Positions 32,665-42,400 of a stretch of 64,000 bases of DNA are shown here, in pieces. The stretch is from Globodera rostochiensis (taxonomy: Eukaryota > Nematoda > Chromadorea > Rhabditida > Heteroderidae), in the NCBI GenBank assembly GCA_018350325.1, contig JAEVLN010000017.1:1202666-1266665 (forward strand), given 5' to 3'. Under the pieces are notes generated by a model, which had not been told where the DNA came from, did not search any database, and saw only the letters and a program-made list of their open reading frames with translations. Every line of letters begins with the position of its first letter. Position 1 is the stretch's first letter. A program made the translations under genes and the position numbers.

Positions 32665-33461
32665 TTTGTAAAACAAAATGAATTTAATTTGAAAAAAATT
32701 GAATCAAAATCAATGAAAAAATGAAGGAATTTAAGTTTATTTTTGAGTGTGTTTACGACGGGCTTTTGGGGGGACGAATGCTTTTATTTACGCCGAAAAC
32801 GCCGAGGGGGTTGGGTTGTTGACAGCCGATAAAGCGACCGCCCGCCCGCCCGCCCGCCCCTATGGCTGCCGACAAACGAATGAATTGAATGAATATTTTC
32901 GTGTTTTCTCCTTACAAATTGGCACTAAATGAGAAAAAGTGCACTAATTTATTAATTAAATTGAAATTGTTTAGCTCTATGGATTTACGGGTTGGTTAGT
33001 TTGCGCTGTGAAATTTCCGTAAATTTTTAAATTTTTAAATGATCAACTTTTAAAAAAAGGTAATAAAATTTTGAAACAATGCAAACTTTGGGTTGAAAAT
33101 AAAAACATTTCATGCAATTTTATGTACTTGTTGCTTGTTTCTCCGCTGTTAATTTAAACGGTGGCATCGATTCTCATTAAACATTATAAATTATATTTAA
33201 CAAAAATTAATTGATTTTTATTGATTTAATGATTTTACATAAATATTTGCCGGATTTGCGTAAAATGACGTGGTTTTATGCGTTGACTAAAGCTTTCTCA
33301 CGTTAACTTCTTTATACATTCACTTTAGTAAATATAAAAATGCAAGCTAATAAAAATTATATGAGAATTTCATTTTGTTTTTTTTTTGATAATTGTTGCT
33401 AAAATTCCGAAATCCTAAAATTTTTGTTTTTGCCATTTAAAAGCAAATGTTAAGGCTAATA
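32665..33461. other. intergenic region between divergent genes
   Basis: AT-rich, with a CCCGCCCG microsatellite at about 32841-32861. The ORF at 32747-32932 (+) has no support. Promoters of the small membrane protein (minus) and of the giant gene (plus) should lie here. Confidence 0.45.
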
Positions 33462-36400
33462 ATGAATTATTTGCGCGTTTTACAACAAAACATTTTTATC
33501 GTCGTTGTATTGCTTTCCATTAGGGCGAAATGTCGGCCATCGATTGAAAGTTCGTTTTTTAATTTAAAAATATTGTTATAAAAATTGTTTCTTTTTTTAA
33601 TCTCAGAATTGGAACAGAAAATTGAATTCCAATATCAAAAATTTTTGTTTGACGAAACATTGTCCGACGTTGACAGGGACAAAATGGCCATAAGTTTTGG
33701 CTCTGTCCACTTTCATTCTGCGATTTATAGCAAATTTAAGCGCTTATTAGACAAATTGGCGGAATTGGAAATGGCCAAAAAGAAGGCCATAGAAATTAAC
33801 GACGAATACGATATTATAATGAGAAAAATTCTGAACAAAAAGGAGGAAAAAAATAGGCTGAAATTGTTGTGCAAAATGTGGGAGATGGACAAATATTTGG
33901 ATGTTTTGATCACGAAACCATCGATGCTAGAGACCAACATCAACTTTATGAGGTTTTATGAATTTTAAATTCGAATATTAAAGGTTAATCATTTTTTTCA
34001 ATAAATTATATTAAATTAAAGAAACAAATAAATTTAGCGCTGACGAGTGCGAGAAACTTGAGCAAATTGATTGGACAGAAAAGCATAAATGGCCCCCTGG
34101 ATTCGAGAGTGATTTGTCAAAAAAACATTTGGAATTTTTTGAGCAAGCGATGGCCATGCCCCGGGGCGGCTTCTCGTTGAAGCATTGGTTTTCGAGGCAA
34201 AATGTTCAGGGGGAAGGCAATTTGATATATTCGCTAAGAACTTCCAAATTGAAGGGCAATAATAATTTGAGCGAGTTGAACGAGGTTAAGCGCAAAATGT
34301 TGCGGCACCTTTTGACGGACGGCGACTTGGAATTGTTGGAGTGTAAATATCCGCTTATTATGTCAATTGGCAAGTTTCAAATGCTAATTAATCAGTTTTT
34401 AAATTAATAAACAAAGGTTTTTAGACTGTTTTTTCACCTAACGGGATTATAATTTTTAAATCCTATTATAGTAAATTTATTTTTGATATTTTAATTTCTT
34501 AATTGGACAAAGTTTACATTAATTGGGCCTAAATGCTCTCCATTAACAGATGCAATTGACGGGGAAAGATTGAAGTTGCTTTATGAAAAAATGTTCGATT
34601 TCAACCAAAATTCAATGCAATTCAGCAAAAAAATCTTCCATTTGAAATTTGCATTTATGTTTTCAAAAATTTTTACATATTTTTGGTAATGTTTTATTTA
34701 TATTTATAAAACATTTGCTATTTTTTTTAATTTAATATTTTAAGACGAGCGTTAAATAAAATAAATTAATTTTAAATAATTTTAGGGAATATAAACATAA
34801 CGAAGCATTTGAAGAAAAATTGGAGAAATTGTGGAAATTATTTGGAGGAATTTTATCGAATGTGTCCAAAAATTGTTGGGACCAAAAAACGGGCGAATTT
34901 CAGACAAATTCGCTGAAAGCATTGGACAACCTTTTGAATTATTTGCAAAAGGAATTTGGCCAAATTGGCCAAGACGCGCAAATTAACGCCAAACATTTGT
35001 TGGTCAAATCATTTAACCAACTTTTGACGCTTTGCGATAATAGCGCGGAATATTTGCAAAATTTTCGAACAATGTCAGAAAAGCGCATCATTTTAAAGCA
35101 AACTTTTGAACATGCGGCCGAAGGAATGGCAAAAGTGGTCTCTGATCGGTTATGGGATTGGTTTGACGGTAAGTGTACAGTTTTATTATTTTTAATTATC
35201 AAATAAATAAATTTAATTACATAATTAAGATGCGGACAAAAATATGCTTCAAGAAAATATTACTGACGACCCAAATTTGGAAGAACCTTTCCATAAGCGT
35301 ACTTTTGAGGCTTCGGAGGTACAAAAAGCATACGCTGAATGTCCGGAGGCGAATTTGACGTTCACCGAATTATTGAGGGCAGACAAAGACGCGCGAAACG
35401 ACGGTTTATTCAAAAATTAAAAGTGTTATTAAATAAATTCGATTGTATTAAAATTAAAAAATATTATATCGGCGGCAAATTATAATATTAAAAAAGGCAT
35501 AAACAAATGGTTTATAAAAGCTACAGACTTTGATTATCATACGGTAATATTTTAATTATAATTTTATCAGACCCTGAGGCGTTTTCGCTGATGACGTTGT
35601 ACATTGAACTGTTGCAAGGCTGGAAAAATGAGTAAGTTTTAAAGAATTATGTATAGTTTTGGACTGTGATAATTCAAAACATTTGTTCTTCCAAATACAT
35701 AATTATATTAGTAGGGCGTCCAAAAATATGCACATGCATATTTTTTCCTGAACTGGGAACAGCCTGAAATGCACGAAAAACGTATTTTCCGCTTGGTTTG
35801 AAGCGTTTAGAACGCATTTCCATGTGCATATTTGTGCATATTTCGCTATTTATGTGCATATTTTTATGCATATTTTGGCATTTTCGCCATTTTCAAAAAT
35901 TCCTTAACAAAAATGCAATAAAAACGAAACATTGCACCCCTAAAAATTGACTTTTTCGCGACTAAAAATCTGCCACCAAAAAATGAAATTTTTAAAATTC
36001 TGCTTATTTTCAAAAAATTTTTCTGAAATGCCTTTAATTTACATTACATACAAAAGTTTTTATTTCTCTTATTACTTCAATTAAGAAAAATTGCCCATTT
36101 TTTGCTATATTTGAAAAATTTGAAGAATTTTGGGGAAATTTTATATTAAATTTGGAAAAATTATGTGCATATTTTTGGACGCCCTAATTATTAGCCTATT
36201 TCTTAAAAACATTAATTATTAGCCTATTTCAAAAAAACATAAACTGATCAAACAAATTGCTTAAACAGCGGCGACCAAAACGTCCCATTAGTCAAATTGG
36301 AAGCGGCGATTTGGTACTACAAAGAATCCATTCGCGAATTATTTCGTTTTGCCCATTCATTGAATGACAAAAGTGAAATATTTGTGGAAAATTTCAAAAC

Positions 36401-39400
36401 AATTTCAAAATTTGAGCAAGAAATAACAGAAATAAAAGAGGGCAGCAGCAAAGAGTTGTGCAAATTGTACAAAATTGCGCATAAAATTACAAAAATGACA
36501 GAGCTGGCGGACGGAAGTGAAAGGTGGCGAAAACGAATTGAGAAAATGACGCGGCCCGACAATTTCAATATGTTTGAAGAGGTGTGCCGTTTTATGCTTT
36601 AACAACACATTTTAACATTAAATTAAAGTTAAATTAAATTCTTTATATTTATTTATTCAATATGTTTGAAGAGGTGCCGTGCCGTTTTATGCTTTAACAA
36701 CACATTTTAACATTAAATTATATTCTTTATATTTATTTATTCAATATGTTTGAAGAGGTGCCGTGCCGTTTTATGCTTTAACAACACATTTTAACATTAA
36801 ATTATATTTATTTATTTAAATTGTAGAACCTTATTATTCTTCCAAACGGCAACGAATCGACGGCAATAATTCGTTGGGGCGACATCGATTGCCAAAATGA
36901 CGAAATTGTGCAGAAATTAGCAACAAAATTGTTAGAAGCGCCGAGAACAAAACGATTTCATTTGTTCTGTTTGGACAAATTGATAAAACGGTTCAAAATC
37001 ATTCAAAGTTTTTTCTGCCACGGTGATGATCAATTTGCCCCTGAAACATTGAAAGAAAACATTCGTCTTCTAATCAACGAAAGGGCCATGGACACTCTTG
37101 AGTCTAAAAATCCGCAAATTTTACATTTTGGTAATTAATTTTGAGTTACGAATAATTAATTGCCTCATTTTATTTGGTCCTTTTTAGAACTGTCCAATTT
37201 GGGAATGTTTTCAGCCACTTTTTTATCGCTAATGAACCGTAAAAGCGGCACAACTTCTGCAGATAATTATGAAGCTCGACTTTACTTGCCGTTCCTTATG
37301 CAGCAAATAAATAATTTGGAGACGAAACTCGAAAAAGATCACACCGACTTGACCATGCCAACACGAAAAGCTTTATTAACGAAAATTGTGAAAACAAAAA
37401 ATGAATTTTATGCATTGATGGACGAAGGATACATAAGCCATTTGAGACAAAGTCATTGTAAACTGTTCCAATTTGCAAAATTTGTAGAGAAAAGCATTGA
37501 AGTGGGCAGAGAAGAAGCAGTGATTGAAAGATGGGAGCCAACGGAATGCCAAGATGAGAATGTAATCAAAGAAACACTTTTGGCACATCGAAAGAGGAAA
37601 AAAAGGATAATTTATGAAAGTTTGAGGCAAGCCCTAAAACGTGACATTGTTGTAGCGAGTTTTCGAGCATGTAGAGGTTGTTATACCCGGATGAACCGGT
37701 ACTTTGACGACGATAAATTGTTCGAAAAACTGACGAACGAAGTGGACATTTTGGACCTCAAAGGTATCATCTCGATCTACCGGAGCAGTTCATTTTAGTG
37801 TCATAGTGTCAACACTTCAGTGCCGACGCTTTAGGCCAGACACTTTAGTACTAGACACTTCAGTGCCGGCACTTTAGTGCCAGATACTTCACGACACTTC
37901 GGTTCAAACTTCAGTACCGGACACTTGTGCCGGACACTTGAGGCCGGTTTACTTCAGTGCCCATATTTTTTGTCCATTAGTCCCGGTTTTTTTTTTGACC
38001 GAGACTAACACTTAGTCCCGTCCCGTACTACCCTAAAAGTGACTACAAAAATAAAAATTTAATCAGTAGATTTTAAGGGTTTAAATTTATTTAAAAATAT
38101 TCTGGCACTGAAATTTCGCATCTATAATGGGCACTGAAGTGTTCGGCACTAAAGTAAACTGGCACATTCATAGGCATTTAGGAATTTTGAGATTAAAGTG
38201 GGGTTCCTCCCCCACACTTCGGGGGCGGCGGGAATGTCGGGGTTTGAAGACGAAAAAAACTCCGACTATAAATGTCGAGGTTTTTTCCGCTAAACCCCCC
38301 CCCCCCCCCCGAATTTTGGCTTTTAAATTTAATATTATTTCAGTATTCGAAGATGACCGATTGTTGCAATCGCATTACATTGACGTGCTGTTGTTATCGA
38401 ATTTGACGGCAAACATCGAAGGATGGATGAAGGCCGATTTGTTCCTCTTTATTCGATGGATGAATGCCAAAGAATTTGAGAAGGAATGTGCCAATGAACG
38501 GATGGCCAAACGAATCGGAAGGGTTTGGGACAATTCATTTTCCATAATATTCACGAGAAGTTACGATTGTTTGCACGATTACCAAGCGCCGCTGCACCCA
38601 TCGTTAAGCGATGAAGTTAAAAATGTACACAAAATTTGCTTAAATGTAAAAAATTATGCGGAAAAGGCGGTGAACAGCAAAAAGGCAAAGATTGATGATG
38701 TCATTTTTGCGGAATGGACAAAAGTTTTGACCAAATCTTTGAGCAAATGTATTGTTTTGGATGTCGTAAAGGAAATTGAGCCGAGCGTTGCCTTTGTCCC
38801 GGAAACGGAAATCGATCAGAAAGCATTGCAACAATACAATGAATGGGCAGGACATTTGCACTTTGAATCGCTGAAACGGATGATTGCTAATGACAGTCAT
38901 TTCGCGGCGTTGTTGAAAAGCGGTCGGTAATTTGAAAGAGAAACAGAAAAAATACTTCTTTTTCTAAATTAGAGAAAGAATTAGAGATCGATAGGATAAA
39001 TGATCAGTCACTTTTAGATAAAGGTCCGTTCGAGATTCTCGATCGTAATCTCGGAACGAGATTTTTTTCGAGATTCTTGATCGAACAAATTTTTTCGAGA
39101 TCTTTGAGATACGAGATTTTTCGAGATTCTCGATCGTAATCTCGGAATTCGAGATTCTTGATCGAACAAATTTTTTCGAGATCTTCGAGATACGAGATTC
39201 TCGATCGTAATCTCGATTGGTCCTCAAGTCCTTTCTCATCGTTTTTTTGTTAAAACTACGAAAGAACGGAAAATTGCTCATTTAAGCCTCTACACAGTTT
39301 TAATAGGAGATCAATTCAAAAATATACCAAAAAACGATTGTTTTTAATTTGATCGATGTTTCTTAACTTTTGACATGGTTGGCGGGCAGTATTTTTATCA

Positions 39401-42400
39401 TCTGAAAATTTTAAAATTTTTGAGCTAAATTATATTAGCAATTTGGTTAAAAAAATTTTGATTTTTTTTAAATAAAAAAGAATAGGACCGGCAGTGACGA
39501 TATCCGTCTGAAAATTGTAGAAAAAGCAATTTTTTAAAAAAACTCTTCGGTAAGCGGAAATGAAAACCTCAAAAAAATTGATCAAGCCGATCTGTAGATA
39601 AATCATATAAATAAATTTTAAAAATAAAAAAGCACAATTTAAAAGTTTACAACAAATTTAGCATGCAACTCTAATGCGGTTTGCAACACAAATGCGTTTA
39701 TCGATAGATTGGTGACCTTTTTAAACAATAAAGAAAATGTAGAAAGCATTTTGAACCTTTTGGGGGCAGTGCGTTCTGAACAGCACATTTTAACCATCAA
39801 ACAAACTACAGTAAGCAGTCCTACTGTGGATACAGGAAGTCCAGCATCGCTGGACAGCCCAATAATGGCCGGCGGCTCGCCAAATGTCGGCAGTCCTTCG
39901 GGAAGTACTTCTACCGTAGACAGTCCAACCGTTCGCAGTCCGTCGGTAGAGAATAAAAGGGCAAAAAGAAAGAAGGCAAAAAGGAACAAAAATCGAAGCG
40001 ACCTTGTGCGTTCGCCCTCAATTGCCGAACATGAAACTGACGACATTTCGAGTGGAACTCCCGAAAAATGGAGAGGACAAAATCCGTCGGAACAAATCGT
40101 CCAAGTTGATGAAACTCCCGAAAAATTAATAGGACAAAATCCGTCGGAACAAATAGTCCAAGTTGATGAAACTCCCGAAAAATTAATAGGACAAAATCCG
40201 TCGGAACAAATAGTCCAAGTTGATGAAACTCCCGAAAAATTAATAGGACAAAATCCGTCGGAACAAATAGTCCAAGTTGATGAAACTCCCGAAAAATTAA
40301 TAGGACAAAATCCGTCGGAACAAATCGTCCAAGTTGATGAAACTCCCGAAAAATGGAGAAGACAAAATCCGTCGGAACAAATCGTCCAAGTTGATGAAAC
40401 TCCCGAAAAATGGAGAAGACAAAATCCGTCGGAACAAATCGTCCAAGTTGATGAAACTCCCGAAAAATGGAGAAGACAAAATCCGTCGGAACAAATCGTC
40501 CAAGTTGATAAAGCTGAAGAAGAAGCATTATTTGCTGCGGAAGAATCGGCCGAATTCACCTCCAAACAAACATTAACACCGGACAAGCAAGCAGTAACAG
40601 AACAAACCTCACCAATTTCATCAGCAGTTCACATCGACGAAGAAGAAGAAGCTGAAAATGAAAGTCCAAATAATGAGGAAAAGCAATCTGATGCTCCCGA
40701 TTCACTTGAATATTTGAGAAAAGAATTAACGCCGGCGACTAAAAGTACCACAAATCCGGAAGAAATAAATCAAAAAAATAATACCGAAATAATTGAAGCC
40801 AATTTTTTTGAATTTGAACATGAGTCTAACAATGACAATTTGGACAATGCCGAATTTGACAACATAAAAATTGGCGATTTTACTGATGATAAGGTTCTAA
40901 TGATGAAATATGGCGATTTGTTTTGGCATTTGATCACCGACCGAACAGCAACAAACAGAAAGTTCGAATGTTCAAAATTTGTTATTGAAAAGAAAGCCAC
41001 AGGGAAACAAATTTGGCATCAAAAAACGCCAAAATTTGGGAAACAAAAAGCGTCTGTGCGGGCCATTGTTCATTTGCTTGATGTTGGCATTTATGCTAAC
41101 AAAATTTGGCATCTGTTGAAAGCCATTCATCAAATTGAGGGAATTTGGTCTGAAATTGGCATTCAACAATCCGGTGTTGTCAACATCGAAAGAAAGTGGG
41201 CACAAATAAAGGAGCTTAAATTGTCTTCAAAGATCCGTTGGACGCATTTGGAGGGATTTTTGCACAAACTTTTGACGCAAATTTTGGCACTTATGGACCA
41301 AAAAAATGCATTTGATTCGCCGCGGCATGGCAGCAGCAGCCCCGGCGGCAGCGGCGGCGCCGGCGGCGGCAATGTCGAGAATGAAATTGGCGGGTTAAAA
41401 AATGAATTGCACCTGCGCAATTTGGCCGTTGCCTTCGCCGACAGCAGCGACTGCTCGCTGCTGTTTTGGACGGCATTTGGTGCTGAACAACCGAAGAATA
41501 ATTTGACGCCGCCCCTCTCGCGGCTGCTCTTCAGTCATAGCGGTAATAATTTAAAAGCATTTATAAAAAAATTTGTGATGGTAAGAGAATGGGCGATTGA
41601 TGAGTGCCAGGAATATAAATAAACTGGCTAACACACTTATGTAGTTGTTTATATTGTTCATGTGTTAAGAATTAACTAGCTCAACCGACGGAATTTATTA
41701 AAAAAAAATATAGTTTTTGATTATTATTTTTGTTTGTAAAGAAATATTTTTTGAAAAATTCATTTATTAACACCACGACACGCCAATAAAATTCTTTGAT
41801 ATTATTCAGATAGCATTAAAACGCGCTTGAGTCAGTATGTGAAAATGGTTAAAAAAGAGAATTTGCAAAGGAAAATAGGTAAAAAAATAAATGAAAAAAG
41901 TATTCTCAATTATATTATAAATTATTCAGATAATCAGCTCTATTCTCAATATCGAAACAACAAAAACCTTTCTAAATTTGTTGTGCCTAAAATGGCCACA
42001 AATTTTGTGCCGTTTCAGTTGGAACAAATTTCGGAATTTTGGCAACCCATCGATTTTGGAGACGATCGGTTCAAACAGTCGGACATTGATAATTTGGTAT
42101 TATATTTTGTATAATAAATTAATTTTAAAAAAATAAATATTTATTAAGGCAAACGAGGTGTTTAAAGCTAACAAATATTTAATTTTTGATATAACACAAA
42201 GACAAAAGGTAGAAAATGCAATTGAACAATTGAAAGAACTCTTTGAAACTTGGGTAAATCATTTTTTTTTTAATTAATTAATTAATTAATTAAAATAAAC
42301 ATACTTTTTTAGTCTTCAAAAGTCAATTGCCACATTTCCGACAAATGTTTGTTAAGACCCGTCGGGGAGCCAAGGCTCGAGACTGTGTGCATTATGCCAC

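Noticed and set aside
39639..40586. 315-residue minus-strand open frame with STWTICSDGFCLLHFSGVS repeats
   Set aside because: It is the complement of the 57-bp coding repeat. The plus frame extends far beyond the array, joins exons in phase and has unique flanking sequence, whereas the minus frame is little more than the repeat.
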